A DNA stretch of 64,000 nucleotides. Source: Microbacterium sp. SMR1 (GTDB lineage Bacteria; Actinomycetota; Actinomycetes; Actinomycetales; Microbacteriaceae). The stretch spans positions 116,241 through 180,240 of the forward strand of contig NZ_QMBN01000002.1 in assembly GCF_003289625.1 (NCBI RefSeq), read 5' to 3'. Shown in pieces: positions 15,588 through 24,351 of this stretch. The notes beneath the pieces were generated by a model. It had not been told where the DNA came from, searched no databases, and was given only the letters and a program-made list of their open reading frames with translations. The position numbers and the translations under genes were made by a program. Every line of letters starts with the position of its first letter. Within the stretch, counting starts at the first letter, position 1.

Positions 15588-16954
15588 GCGAGGTCTCCTT
15601 CGGAGGGTGGGGCGAGTCGGCCGAGAGCGCGGGTGAGCGCTCCGGGGTCGGGGTCGGTGAAGTCATGGACGGCGAGATGGATGTCGGAGGCGCGCAGGCC
15701 CGTCGGGCGCAGGGCCTCGGTGAGCAGCTCGTCGACGCGCGCCTCAGAGAAGGGAGTGTCGACGGCGTCGCCCTGCGGGTGGCGAACGGATGCCGTGTGG
15801 GCGGTGCCGTCGGCGAGGTGCACGGTGACCCGCGCGGGACGCGAGGTCGCGGTGTCGGGCCGTAGGTCGGCCGTGGCATCCGTCACCGACACCACCGCGG
15901 CGATGCGCGCCAGTTGCGGGTGCGGAGGCACATCGGCCCGCTCAGCCGACACGTCTCCGAACCACAGTGCGCTGGCGACGGCGAAGGGAACCGAGAAGTA
16001 CGCGCCGTGCCGGGAACTCCACGACACCGCAGGCAGGGATGCTGCCGAGGCGACCCCCTCGACGCGCACGGAGACGATGTCGGCGAGGTCGACATCGGCC
16101 GCGACCATGCGAGCGCGAACGAGAAGCGCCGCGTCGGCGGGACCGTGCGTGTAGGCGCACGCGGAGTGCTGCTTGAGGTAGCTGGTGGTGACGAGGCTCT
16201 CGTCGCCGAGGCCGCGGATCACGGCATCCGGGTCGATCGTCCCGAGACCGCCGAGATCGGCGGCGAGCCCGTCGGGGTCGACGGCGAGCCCGGCGGCTGA
16301 GAAGCGCGCCGCGGCGAGTCCAGCCAGGGCCCCCTGGCCGACCCACTGATCGCGCACCGCCGAACCGCGCAGCACGGGCTGCCACGACGTCGCGGGAGCC
16401 ATCGCGGCGCCGGTGCCGACGGCGCGCGCGACGCCGTCGGCATCCGCACCCAGGAGCACCGCGCAGGCCGCCGCCGCACCGACGGCCCCGAGGGGTCCGT
16501 GCGTGTGCACGTCGGGCCGGAAGGTCGTCGCCCGCCCGATGCGCGCAGCGACCTCGTACGCGACGTAGAGGGCGTCCCACAGCCGCTCGCCCGCGATGTC
16601 CTGCGCCTCGGCGAGCGCGAGCACGGCCGGCACGGTCTGCGCCGCGGGGTGCCCCTTGCTGTACCGGTTGCCTTCGTCGCGCTCCGTCGACACACCGGCC
16701 ACTCCGTTGAGCCAGACGGCTGCTTCGACGGCGACGCGATGCGGGGTGCCGAGGAGGGTCGCAGGTCCGGGGCTCGGAGTCCAGGCGCGCCGCAGCCGCC
16801 GCATCTCGGGCATCGCGGCGGCGCCGACGGTGACCGCGAGCAGGTTCTCGACGGCGCGGATGAGCGAACGTCTCGCCTCGTCGGAAGCCCGCGCAAACGG
16901 CGCCGACACCGCCCACTCGCCGAGAGCCCGACACGCCTCGCGGTGAGTCGTCAT
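15584..16954 (-). CDS. MmgE/PrpD family protein
   Basis: The 456 residues match the MmgE/PrpD fold, whose members include 2-methylcitrate dehydratase, cis-aconitate decarboxylase and iminodisuccinate epimerase: lyases or isomerases acting on di- and tricarboxylates. Family features are the all-helical N-terminal half with GTPHRVAVEAAVWLNGVAGVSTERDEGN, YSKGHPAAQTVPAVLALAEA, and KQHSACAYTHGPADAALLVR in the middle. The C-terminal domain has VTVHLADGTAHTASVRHPQGD, a typical PrpD strand pair. The gene starts two bases after the livF stop on the same transcript. In this operon it could epimerise or dehydrate the acid freed by the amidase; the substrate is not predictable. Confidence 0.85.
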   Translation of the reverse strand: MTTHREACRALGEWAVSAPFARASDEARRSLIRAVENLLAVTVGAAAMPEMRRLRRAWTPSPGPATLLGTPHRVAVEAAVWLNGVAGVSTERDEGNRYSKGHPAAQTVPAVLALAEAQDIAGERLWDALYVAYEVAARIGRATTFRPDVHTHGPLGAVGAAAACAVLLGADADGVARAVGTGAAMAPATSWQPVLRGSAVRDQWVGQGALAGLAAARFSAAGLAVDPDGLAADLGGLGTIDPDAVIRGLGDESLVTTSYLKQHSACAYTHGPADAALLVRARMVAADVDLADIVSVRVEGVASAASLPAVSWSSRHGAYFSVPFAVASALWFGDVSAERADVPPHPQLARIAAVVSVTDATADLRPDTATSRPARVTVHLADGTAHTASVRHPQGDAVDTPFSEARVDELLTEALRPTGLRASDIHLAVHDFTDPDPGALTRALGRLAPPSEGDLA

Positions 16955-16956
16955 GG

Positions 16957-17658
16957 TCAGTGGCCCAGATAGGCGGCCTGGACGCGTGCGTCCGAGGCGA
17001 GCACCGAGGCGGTGCCGTCGAGCGCGACGCTGCCCGACTCGAGCACGTAGGCGCGGTCGGCGAGCTGCAGCACCTGGTGGGCGTTCTGCTCGACGATCAG
17101 CACGCCCACGCCGCGGTCGCGGATGGCGTTGACGGCGTGGAAGACGTCCCAGGTGAGCTTCGGTGAGAGCCCGGTCGAGGGTTCGTCGAGCATGAGCAGG
17201 CGCGGCGCTCCCATGAGAGCGCGGGCGATGGCGAGCATCTGCTGCTGACCGCCCGACATCGTCTCGGCCAGCTGCTGACGGCGCTCGCGCAGGATCGGGA
17301 ACAGATCGAGGATCTCATCCTCCGAGAACCCGGTGCGCCCCTTCTTGCCCCAAGCCCCCATGCGCAGGTTGTCCTCGACGGTGAGCGAGCCGAAGAGCGC
17401 GCGGTGCTCGGGCACGAGCATCAGGCCGCGCTGTGCGACCAGGTGGCTGCGTCCGTAGCCGACGGCACCGCCGTCGAACCGGACCGACCCGCCGTGCTGC
17501 TTCACCTCGCCCGCGATGGTCTTCAGCGTCGTCGACTTGCCGGCGCCGTTCGCCCCGACGATCGCGACGACCTCTCCGGCGTCGACCGAGAGCGAGATCC
17601 CGTGAAGGATCTCCAGTCCGTGGTAACCCGCACGCAGGTCGTCGATCTCAAGCAGCAT
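16957..17658 (-). CDS. livF: branched-chain amino acid/amide ABC transporter ATP-binding protein LivF
   Basis: This 233-residue ABC ATPase of the LivF subfamily energises import through the LivH-LivM channel. It has Walker A GANGAGKST (35-43), a Q-loop region, the ABC signature MSGGQQQM (about 134-141), Walker B LLMLDEP (154-160) and the VEQNAH switch region. It overlaps livG by 11 bases. The real substrate class is broad: Liv/HAAT systems carry amino acids, urea, amides and aromatic acids, and here the neighbours suggest an amide or heterocycle. Confidence 0.93.
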   Translation of the reverse strand: MLLEIDDLRAGYHGLEILHGISLSVDAGEVVAIVGANGAGKSTTLKTIAGEVKQHGGSVRFDGGAVGYGRSHLVAQRGLMLVPEHRALFGSLTVEDNLRMGAWGKKGRTGFSEDEILDLFPILRERRQQLAETMSGGQQQMLAIARALMGAPRLLMLDEPSTGLSPKLTWDVFHAVNAIRDRGVGVLIVEQNAHQVLQLADRAYVLESGSVALDGTASVLASDARVQAAYLGH

Positions 17659-18382
17659 CGCCGTACTCCTTACCGAGGTAGGCCTCGATGACTCGAGGAT
17701 CTTGCAGGACGTCGTCGACCGAGCCCCGCGCGATGACGGCTCCCTGGTCCATCATCACGACGCGGTCGCTGAGGCGGCGGACGGCCGTCATGATGTGCTC
17801 GATGAAGAGCATCGTCACGCCCTCCTCGCGCCGCAGCTCGTCGAGCAGGTCGAGCACCGGGGTCCGCTCCGACGGCACGAGACCGGCGAGGACCTCGTCG
17901 AGCAGCAGCACCCGCGGGCGCATCGCGAGGGCGCGGGTGAGTTCGAGCCGCTTCTGCACGGCCGTCGGCAGCGAGCCGGACTCGGCGTCCGCCCAGGCCC
18001 ACAGGCCGGTGCGATCGAGGAGCGTGGCCGCCTCGTCGCGCGCCGCGCGCTCGGGACGGACACCGCGGCTCTGCACGGCGATCGTGACGTTCTCGAGAGT
18101 GGTCATCGTGTGGAAGGGCCGCATCAGCTGGAACGTCCGGACGAGACCGGAACGCGCGAGCGTGTGCATCCTCGCGCCGGTGATGTCGCGTCCGTCGAGG
18201 GTGACTCGACCCGAGTCGGGTGGGAAGGCGCCCGTCACGCAGTTGAAGAGCGTCGTCTTGCCGGCACCGTTCGCGCCGATGATCCCGACGATCTCGCCTT
18301 CGTCGACGGAGATGTCGACGTCGCGCAGCGCGTGGAGCCCGCGGAACGACTTGTTGACGCCCTGAATCTCGAGAAGAGTCAC
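17648..18382 (-). CDS. livG: branched-chain amino acid/amide ABC transporter ATP-binding protein LivG
   Basis: This 244-residue LivG-type ATPase has a normal Walker A (GANGAGKTT, 36-44), the FQL Q-loop (84-86) and Walker B LLLDEV (159-164, Val where Pro is usual). The C-terminal IEAYLGKEYGDAA tail is typical of LivG. The ABC signature is aberrant: the usual LS(Y/G)GQ is LPTAVQ at 138-143. In the dimer this half may therefore form a degenerate site opposite a LivF Walker A, as in some asymmetric exporters. It overlaps livM by four bases and livF by 11. Confidence 0.92.
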   Translation of the reverse strand: MTLLEIQGVNKSFRGLHALRDVDISVDEGEIVGIIGANGAGKTTLFNCVTGAFPPDSGRVTLDGRDITGARMHTLARSGLVRTFQLMRPFHTMTTLENVTIAVQSRGVRPERAARDEAATLLDRTGLWAWADAESGSLPTAVQKRLELTRALAMRPRVLLLDEVLAGLVPSERTPVLDLLDELRREEGVTMLFIEHIMTAVRRLSDRVVMMDQGAVIARGSVDDVLQDPRVIEAYLGKEYGDAA

Positions 18383-19458
18383 TTCTTCTTCACCACCCAG
18401 TTCTTGACGGTGCCGTACACGCCCTTGGGGAGGAGCAGGACGCAGGCGATGAGGATGACGGCGTAGATGAGGATGTCGAGACCGCCGTGCCCCTGAAGGA
18501 ACGACAGCGCCTCCGGAGGATGACGGAGGAACGCGGCGACGGCATCCGAGAGCGGCGCCATGACGACCGCTCCGATGACGGGGCCCCAGATGGTCGCGAC
18601 CCCGCCGACGACGGCCGTGATAATGGCGTTGTTCGAGACGTGGGCGCCGAACGCCAGCTCGGGATCGATGAACATGTAGTACTGCAGGTAGAGCGTGCCG
18701 GCCGCGGCCGTGATCGCGGCGGAGAGGGCCACCGTGGTCAGCTTGTACCGCAGCACGTTGACGCCGATGGCTGCCGCCGCCAGGTCGTCGTCACGCGATG
18801 CCAGGGTGAAACGACCCGCGCGGCGACGCAGGAACTCGATGACGACGACGAGTGCCAGCACGACCATGCCCACGCCGATCCACCAGTAGTTCGGCGAGCC
18901 GACGGGGAACTGGAACATCGCCCAGTCATCGCCGCGCAGCACGGGGACGGTGAAGCCGACCGTGCGGTTGAGCGCGTCGTTGCCGACGACGAACAGCCGG
19001 AGCATCTCGGCGAAGGCGAACGTCGACAGCGCGTAGTAGGCACCGGTCAGCTTGTAGCGCAGGGCGAGGAAGCTGATGCCCACGGCTGCTGCTGCTGCCA
19101 GGGCCATCCCGGCGATCAGCCCGATCCACGGGCTCACGCCGAAGTCGACCAGCAGCACGGCCGTGACGTACGAGCCGATGCCGAAGTAGGCGGCGTGACC
19201 GAAGCTGAACATTCCGCCGAAGCCGCTCATCAGGTTCCAGCCGATCCCCATGAGGGCGAAGATCAGCACGCGCATGGCGACGGCGAGCTCCGCGGCGGGA
19301 AGGACGAAGGGCAGGGCGACCCCGACGACCGCCAGCACCCCGAGGGCGACGTAGTGACGGAAGGTCGTACGACGGTGCAGAGGGATACGCGGTGCGAGCA
19401 GGTGAGCACCCGTGGTGAAGTCGGGCGCCGTCGGGCGCGCGGGGGTGGCGACGGTCAT
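18379..19458 (-). CDS. livM: branched-chain amino acid/amide ABC transporter permease LivM
   Basis: This 359-residue permease starts at the ATG giving MTVATPARPT, which overlaps the livH stop (ATGA). After about 50 cytoplasmic residues come 8-10 membrane helices. LivM landmarks are LIFALMGIGWNLMSGFGGMFSFGHAAYFGIGSY in helices 2-3, the cytoplasmic coupling loop RDDDLAAAAIGVNVLRYKL, and ATIWGPVIGAVVM near the end. It pairs with LivH to form the channel. The upstream in-frame extension reads through the livH gene in another frame and is not real. Confidence 0.93.
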   Translation of the reverse strand: MTVATPARPTAPDFTTGAHLLAPRIPLHRRTTFRHYVALGVLAVVGVALPFVLPAAELAVAMRVLIFALMGIGWNLMSGFGGMFSFGHAAYFGIGSYVTAVLLVDFGVSPWIGLIAGMALAAAAAVGISFLALRYKLTGAYYALSTFAFAEMLRLFVVGNDALNRTVGFTVPVLRGDDWAMFQFPVGSPNYWWIGVGMVVLALVVVIEFLRRRAGRFTLASRDDDLAAAAIGVNVLRYKLTTVALSAAITAAAGTLYLQYYMFIDPELAFGAHVSNNAIITAVVGGVATIWGPVIGAVVMAPLSDAVAAFLRHPPEALSFLQGHGGLDILIYAVILIACVLLLPKGVYGTVKNWVVKKK

Positions 19459-20465
19459 GCGGTCCTCCCGAAGATTCCGCGGGGCTTGGCGAAGAGCACG
19501 ATGAGGAAGACGACGAACACGGCCAGCAGCGGTGACTGGCCGGGCAGGATCAGCCCGCCCAGCTGCTCGGTGAGGCCGACGATCAGCCCCCCGACGAGCG
19601 CACCGGGGACGTTGCCCATGCCGCCGAGGACCACGACGACGAACGCCGTCAGGTTGAACACCGACCCGGCTGTCGGTTCGATCGTGGTGAAGGGAGCCAC
19701 CAGCGTGCCGGCGGCTCCGGCTGCGGCGGCGCCGAGCGCGAAGGTGAGGATGTAGATCCCCTTGATGTCGATGCCCACCAGGCGGGCGCCCTCGGGGTTC
19801 GCGGCGACCGATCGGACCGCCGTGCCGACCGGGGTGCGCTGCAGGATGAGCCACAGGGCCGCGACGAGGACCAGCGCACCGGCGAAGGCGTAGATGCGGC
19901 TCAGGTCGACCGTCGCGCCGAGGATCGGAACACCGGTGTTGCCGGGCAGCTGGACCGAGAGCGGGTTGGGGCCGAACACGAGCAGCAGGATGTTCTCGAT
20001 CGCCAGCGCCAGGCCGATCGTGATGAGAAGCTGCGTGTGGATGGGAGCGCGCATGATCGGGTTCAGCAGACCCGCCTGCGTCACCGCGCCGAGCAGGAAC
20101 ATCGTCGGGACGGTGATCAGCAGCGTCGCGTAGGGGTGCATCCCGGTGAGGTTCACCAGCACGTACGTCAGGTACATCGCCAGGGCGACCATGGCCCCGT
20201 TGGCGAAGTTGATGATGTGGAGCACCCCGTAGACGAGGGTGAGCCCCATGGCGATCAGGCTGTAGATGCCTCCCGTCAGCAGCCCCGTCACGAGCGCCTG
20301 GGCCAGCACGGTCGGGCTGCCCGAGATGACCCCCGCGGCGACGGCTGCGAGGGTGAGCACCCCGAGCGTCACGAGCAGGGCACGCGGCGAGGGACCGTTG
20401 TACCCGCGGGTGCGGACGGACTTCTCAGCGGCCGGGGCGGTGGGCGGAGATGCCTGGATCGTCAT
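19455..20465 (-). CDS. livH: branched-chain amino acid/amide ABC transporter permease LivH
   Basis: This 336-residue permease starts at the ATG giving MTIQASP, chosen because GAGGAG lies eight bases upstream; the GTG three codons earlier would sit on that SD. About eight helices follow. LivH landmarks are TGGIYSLIAMGLTLVYGVLHIINFANGAMVALAMYL, the coupling loop VGTAVRSVAANPEGARLVGID, and VVVLGGMGNVPGALVGGLIVGL near the C-terminus. The gene starts 18 bases after the livK stop. Confidence 0.93.
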   Translation of the reverse strand: MTIQASPPTAPAAEKSVRTRGYNGPSPRALLVTLGVLTLAAVAAGVISGSPTVLAQALVTGLLTGGIYSLIAMGLTLVYGVLHIINFANGAMVALAMYLTYVLVNLTGMHPYATLLITVPTMFLLGAVTQAGLLNPIMRAPIHTQLLITIGLALAIENILLLVFGPNPLSVQLPGNTGVPILGATVDLSRIYAFAGALVLVAALWLILQRTPVGTAVRSVAANPEGARLVGIDIKGIYILTFALGAAAAGAAGTLVAPFTTIEPTAGSVFNLTAFVVVVLGGMGNVPGALVGGLIVGLTEQLGGLILPGQSPLLAVFVVFLIVLFAKPRGIFGRTA

Positions 20466-20483
20466 GAGACTCACTCCTCGCTG

Positions 20484-21734
20484 TCAGCGGACGGGGGCCG
20501 GGTAGACGAGCGGCTGCTGAGCCAGGGCCGCCGGGTAGACCTGCGTGACTGCGCCTCCGAGCACCTGCATCGTGACGACCGAGGCGTTGACGTTCTGTCC
20601 CGTCTCGTCGAACGAGACCGGCCCGTCGTTGACGACGTGCGGTTCGTAGGTCGTCGCGGCGATCGCGTCGCGGATGTCGGCCGGGTCGGCGCTCGCGGCC
20701 GCGTCGATCGCCTCGGCGATGAGCGTCACGGCGTCGTAGGTGAGCATCGCGCTCGTGCGCATCGGCTCGCCGAACTCTGCCTCGAACGCCTCGGCGACGG
20801 CGACCGCCTCGTCGTTGGTGGCGTCCCAGCGGTAGTTCGCGTCGAAGTAGTTCTCGCCCCCGTTCGGAGCATCGGCGGTGAACTGCACCTGGTCGTACCC
20901 GCCGTTGGCGACACCGAACACGGCGTCGAGATCGGGGGCGATGGAGCTGACGGCGCGAGCGATCGCGAGGCTGTCGTTGTAGTAGCCCGAGACGGCGAGC
21001 ACGTCGGCGTCGGCGGCGGCCACCTGCTGCACCTGGGTCGACAGGTCGCTCGAGGAGGGATCGTAGCTGATCGCGGGGTCGACGGTGATGCCGTACTCCT
21101 CGGCCTTGGCCGCGAACGCCTCGTAGGCCGAAGCGCCGAAGTTGCCCTGCTCGTACAAGTAGCCGACCTTGGTCACCGGGGTGCCCGCGGCCTCGGCGAT
21201 CTCGGAGAGATAGGTGGCGCTCTGCTCGCCCATCATGCTCGCGGAGGGCTGGATGCGGAACGAGTTGGTGTATCCCTGCTCCAGGATCGAGTCGAGCGCC
21301 GAGACGTCCATGACGAACGGCACGCCGTTGCGCTCGGCCACCGAGGCGATGTTCGCGCTCGTCGCGCTCTGGTACGACCCGACGAGCGCTGCGGCGCCCT
21401 CCTGGATGAGGCGCGTCGCCTCGCTCTGTCCGGTCTCCGGCTCGCCGCGGGTGTCGGCTGCCTTGAGGACGAGCTTCGCGCCGCCGAGGGATTCGATGCC
21501 GCCGGCGTCGTTGATCGCGTCGACGGCCATCTGTGCGGCGTTGCTCATCTGCTGACCGTCGACCGCGTTCGATCCGCTGAGCGGGTGGAGGGCTCCGATG
21601 ACGATCTCCTCGGGTGCCTCGCCCGAGGATGCTGCCTGGCTTGCTCCGACGGCGGATCCGGCGCAGGCCGCGAGCGTGACGCTGCCGACGGCGAGAGCGG
21701 TCACGGCGAGCGTGAAGCGACTCGTGGTTTTCAA
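20484..21734 (-). CDS. livK: ABC transporter substrate-binding lipoprotein, LivK type
   Basis: This 416-residue binding protein for the Liv/HAAT importer starts at a TTG (21732-21734), chosen for the AAGGAG SD five bases upstream and because it begins a clean lipoprotein signal, KTTSRFTLAVTALAVGSVTLAAC, with the lipidated Cys at residue 24. The mature part has VIGALHPLSGSNAVDGQQMSNAAQMAVDAINDAGG, YQSATSANIASVAERNGVPFV and other periplasmic-binding type I features. It is first in an 11-gene operon and diverges from the IclR regulator, which probably controls it. Confidence 0.9.
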   Translation of the reverse strand: MKTTSRFTLAVTALAVGSVTLAACAGSAVGASQAASSGEAPEEIVIGALHPLSGSNAVDGQQMSNAAQMAVDAINDAGGIESLGGAKLVLKAADTRGEPETGQSEATRLIQEGAAALVGSYQSATSANIASVAERNGVPFVMDVSALDSILEQGYTNSFRIQPSASMMGEQSATYLSEIAEAAGTPVTKVGYLYEQGNFGASAYEAFAAKAEEYGITVDPAISYDPSSSDLSTQVQQVAAADADVLAVSGYYNDSLAIARAVSSIAPDLDAVFGVANGGYDQVQFTADAPNGGENYFDANYRWDATNDEAVAVAEAFEAEFGEPMRTSAMLTYDAVTLIAEAIDAAASADPADIRDAIAATTYEPHVVNDGPVSFDETGQNVNASVVTMQVLGGAVTQVYPAALAQQPLVYPAPVR

Positions 21735-21976
21735 CTCGACTCCTTGGAGGGTGGTGTTCCGTCTGATGGAGCTGTTTCGGTGACCGGAACGTTCGGGTGA
21801 GTCCCTGACTGGGATGTATGCGACCGTATGCCCCGGATATACGGCGCCAGTTGCCCGCGTGTATCCGGAATGTTTCGTCTCGCCCGAATCGGGCATCTAG
21901 CGTTCCGTTCAGTGAAACGTGGCCGTACGCTTCTGCGCAGAGCGTGCCGGACGCTCACACGCGAGGAGAGTGCGCC
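21735..21976. promoter_or_regulatory. divergent promoter region between livK and the IclR regulator
   Basis: The 242-base spacer between divergent starts must hold both promoters. Possible operator elements are GAACGTTC (21787-21794, perfect 8-bp palindrome) and CCGTAT-9-ATACGG (21824-21844). IclR-family operators are short palindromes of this kind, but neither can be assigned without comparison between species. Confidence 0.4.
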
Positions 21977-22735
21977 ATGGTCGATAACGCCCCGTCGACG
22001 ACATCCCGGGTCGCCGAGGTGCTGCTGTCGTTCACCGACGCGACTGCGCCACTCGGGGTCTCGCAGATCGCGAGGTCATGCGACCTGAGCAAGGCTGTGG
22101 TGCACCGCATCCTGCAGTCGCTCGTCGCGGCGGGACTCGTCGACTACCTGCCCGACACCCGCCGCTACTGCCTCGGCCCGGCCGCGGTCGCTCTCGGCCA
22201 GACGGCGGCCGCCGGCAACCGGCTCTACGCGGCGGGGATGCCGGCGATCTCGCACCTGGCCAACCAGACCGGCGAGACCACGACCCTGACAGCCCGCCGC
22301 GGTCACGGGCGTCATTACATCGGGCTCGTCGAGAGCATCAACCCGATCCGCATCACCGTGCGCATGAAGGATGACGTCCCGCTGTGGTCGGGAGCGAGCG
22401 GGATCAGCATCCTGGCGTTCATGGACCCCGTCGACATCGACTACGTCCTGAGCCAGGAGCGGCGCGCGTACACCGACGCCACCGTGGTCGACGAGGCGAT
22501 GCTCCGCGACCGCCTCGCCGAGACGCGCGAGCGCGGGTGGGCGCATACCGCGGGCGAGCGCGTGCGGATGTCGAGCAGCGTCGCGGCGCCCATCTTCGAT
22601 CGCGACGGCAGCCCCGCGGGCTCGCTGTCGGTGGCCTACCTGGTCGACCGGCTCGGTGACACCCAGCACCACGACCTCGCGCAGCTCGTCCTCGCCGCCG
22701 CCCGCGACGCGACGGCGCGGTTGCAGGGGGTCTGA
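21977..22735 (+). CDS. IclR family transcriptional regulator
   Basis: This 252-residue regulator has an N-terminal winged helix-turn-helix (about 8-70: TTSRVAEVLLSF...GVSQIARSCDLSKAVVHRILQSLVAAGLVDY). The C-terminal IclR effector domain (about 80-250) has GMPAISHLANQTGETTTLTARRG, PLWSGASGISILAF and AAPIFDRDGSPAGSLSVAY. Effectors in this family are usually small carboxylates or aromatic acids. The ATG was chosen for the GAGGAGAG SD and family length; longer forms begin in the spacer. It diverges from the Liv/amidase operon and is its likely regulator. Confidence 0.92.
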   Translation: MVDNAPSTTSRVAEVLLSFTDATAPLGVSQIARSCDLSKAVVHRILQSLVAAGLVDYLPDTRRYCLGPAAVALGQTAAAGNRLYAAGMPAISHLANQTGETTTLTARRGHGRHYIGLVESINPIRITVRMKDDVPLWSGASGISILAFMDPVDIDYVLSQERRAYTDATVVDEAMLRDRLAETRERGWAHTAGERVRMSSSVAAPIFDRDGSPAGSLSVAYLVDRLGDTQHHDLAQLVLAAARDATARLQGV

Positions 22736-22742
22736 CACCCCT

Positions 22743-22799
22743 CGAGGTTGCGCATCCGCACGGTCCGGAGCCCCCACACCGTGCAGATGCGCACCCTCG
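22743..22799. terminator. long hairpin between convergent IclR and SDR genes
   Basis: The arms 22743-22764 and 22778-22799 pair at 20 of 22 positions around a 13-base loop (core TGCGCATC..CACGGT). It lies seven bases after the IclR stop and overlaps no gene. A bidirectional terminator is likely. Confidence 0.65.
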
Positions 22800-22804
22800 C
22801 CGGC

Positions 22805-23533
22805 TCAGGGCCGCACGACCGGGCTGATCACCAGCTCGTCGATGCGCACGTGCGGCGGCGCATCGAGGACGAAGCGCACCGCACGGCCGATGTCGGCGGG
22901 AGTCAGCATCCGCTCGCGCGCTTCGGCGTCCGGCACCTCGGGGCGCAGGCTCAGGAACTCCGTGTCGACGTCGCCCGGGCACAGGTGGCACACCCGGATG
23001 CCGGCGGCGGACTCCTGCGCGTTCAGGGTCTCGCAGACAGCCGCGAGCGCGCGCTTGCTAGCGCTGTACGCGACACCGGCGGCGGGCGAGAAGCGCCAGG
23101 CCGCGATCGACGACACCACGACCACACAGGCCGAGCCGGAGGCACGGAGCGCCGGCAAAGCTGCGTCGAGCACGTGGATGACCCCGTGGAGGTTCGTACC
23201 GATGACCTGGTCGACCTCGTCGACCGACTGCGTCGCCCACGTCCGCCGGGGCGAGTTCAGGCCCGCGGCAAGGACGAGCTCGTCGATACGCCCCCAGCGG
23301 CCGAGGAGTTCGTCGCGCGCCGCGCTCACCGCACCTGCGTCACGGGCGTCGAACGGCAGGACGATGGCCTCGCCGCCGGCGTCGGACACATCGCGCGCCG
23401 TCTGCGCGAGCACGTCCTGACGCCGTCCGCTGAGCGCGAGACGCCGGTCGGGGGCCAGGGCCAGCGCGGCCGCCCGGCCCATTCCGCTGCCGGCGCCGGT
23501 GACCCACGTGACGCGTGCCTCGGCCGCGGTCAT
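22805..23533 (-). CDS. short-chain dehydrogenase/reductase
   Basis: This 242-residue SDR has the cofactor loop TGAGSGMG near the N-terminus, then LAAGLN in place of the usual NNAG, the catalytic serines VVSSIAAW, and YSASK with the active-site Tyr and Lys. The C-terminus has CPGDVDTEF. The SGRR end of strand 2 suggests NADP preference. It overlaps the upstream SDR gene by four bases (ATGA) and is the last gene of the GH2 operon. With its partner it may oxidise or reduce the sugar released by that operon; substrate unknown. Confidence 0.88.
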   Translation of the reverse strand: MTAAEARVTWVTGAGSGMGRAAALALAPDRRLALSGRRQDVLAQTARDVSDAGGEAIVLPFDARDAGAVSAARDELLGRWGRIDELVLAAGLNSPRRTWATQSVDEVDQVIGTNLHGVIHVLDAALPALRASGSACVVVVSSIAAWRFSPAAGVAYSASKRALAAVCETLNAQESAAGIRVCHLCPGDVDTEFLSLRPEVPDAEARERMLTPADIGRAVRFVLDAPPHVRIDELVISPVVRP

Positions 23534-24324
23534 TCTCGGCCGGCCATCTCGTACGCCCGCTGCGGGAACTGGGTCGCGAACTTGCCGCCGCTCACATCGA
23601 GCAACGTGCCCGTGACGTAGCGCGAGGCATCGCTCGCGAGGAAGCACACAGCGTCCGCCACTTCGCGCGGGTCACCCCACCGCCGAAGCGTGAGCGTGTC
23701 GAGCAGGCGACGCTGCTCATCGTGCGGCTTGTCGGCGAAGCCGTTCATGTCGGTGGGGATCATCCCCGGAGCGTACGCGTTCGCGGTGATCCCCCAGGGA
23801 CCCAGTTCTCCCGCGAGTGTTCTGGTGAACTGGACGACAGCGGCCTTGGATGCCGCATAGGCCGCCCCGCCGACGCTGGGGATGATGGCCGCGAACGAGG
23901 CCGCGTTGACGATGCGGCCTCCACCCTGCCGCTTCATCGCGGGGATGACCGCCTGGCAGGTGCGGAAGGTGCCGGTGACGTTGACGTCGAAGACGCGATT
24001 CCAGGTCTCGGCATCGGCGTCCTCGATGAGCCTGTCGCCCAGGATGCCGGCGTTGTTGACAAGAACGTCGATGCGTCCGAACCGGCTCAGCGCGGCATCC
24101 ACGGCCTGCTGCACCGAAGCGGACGAACGCACGTCGCACGCCAGCGAGGCGCCGTCGAGTTCCGCGTCGCGGCGTGCGTCGTCGGCCCAAGCCACCGCAT
24201 CTTCGGCGATGTCCGTCGCGACGACGATGGCGCGCTCGCGCATGAACGTCTCGGCGATGGCGCGGCCGATGCCGCGGCCCGCGCCGGTGACGACGACGAC
24301 CTTGCCGTCGAGATCCCACTGCAT
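23530..24324 (-). CDS. short-chain dehydrogenase/reductase
   Basis: This 264-residue classical SDR has TGAGRGIG (cofactor loop, about 13-20), an acidic TDI at the end of strand 2 that favours NAD, NNAG (91-94), catalytic Ser in AASF, YAASK (Tyr/Lys pair) and APGMIPTDM after strand 6. The C-terminal VTGTLLDVSGGKF strand is typical. It starts 27 bases after the YesL-like gene and overlaps the second SDR. A sugar- or glycol-type dehydrogenase in the GH2/ABC operon is likely; the precise reaction is unknown. Confidence 0.9.
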   Translation of the reverse strand: MQWDLDGKVVVVTGAGRGIGRAIAETFMRERAIVVATDIAEDAVAWADDARRDAELDGASLACDVRSSASVQQAVDAALSRFGRIDVLVNNAGILGDRLIEDADAETWNRVFDVNVTGTFRTCQAVIPAMKRQGGGRIVNAASFAAIIPSVGGAAYAASKAAVVQFTRTLAGELGPWGITANAYAPGMIPTDMNGFADKPHDEQRRLLDTLTLRRWGDPREVADAVCFLASDASRYVTGTLLDVSGGKFATQFPQRAYEMAGRE

Positions 24325-24351
24325 CGTGTTCTCCTCCGATCGGGGCCGCGC

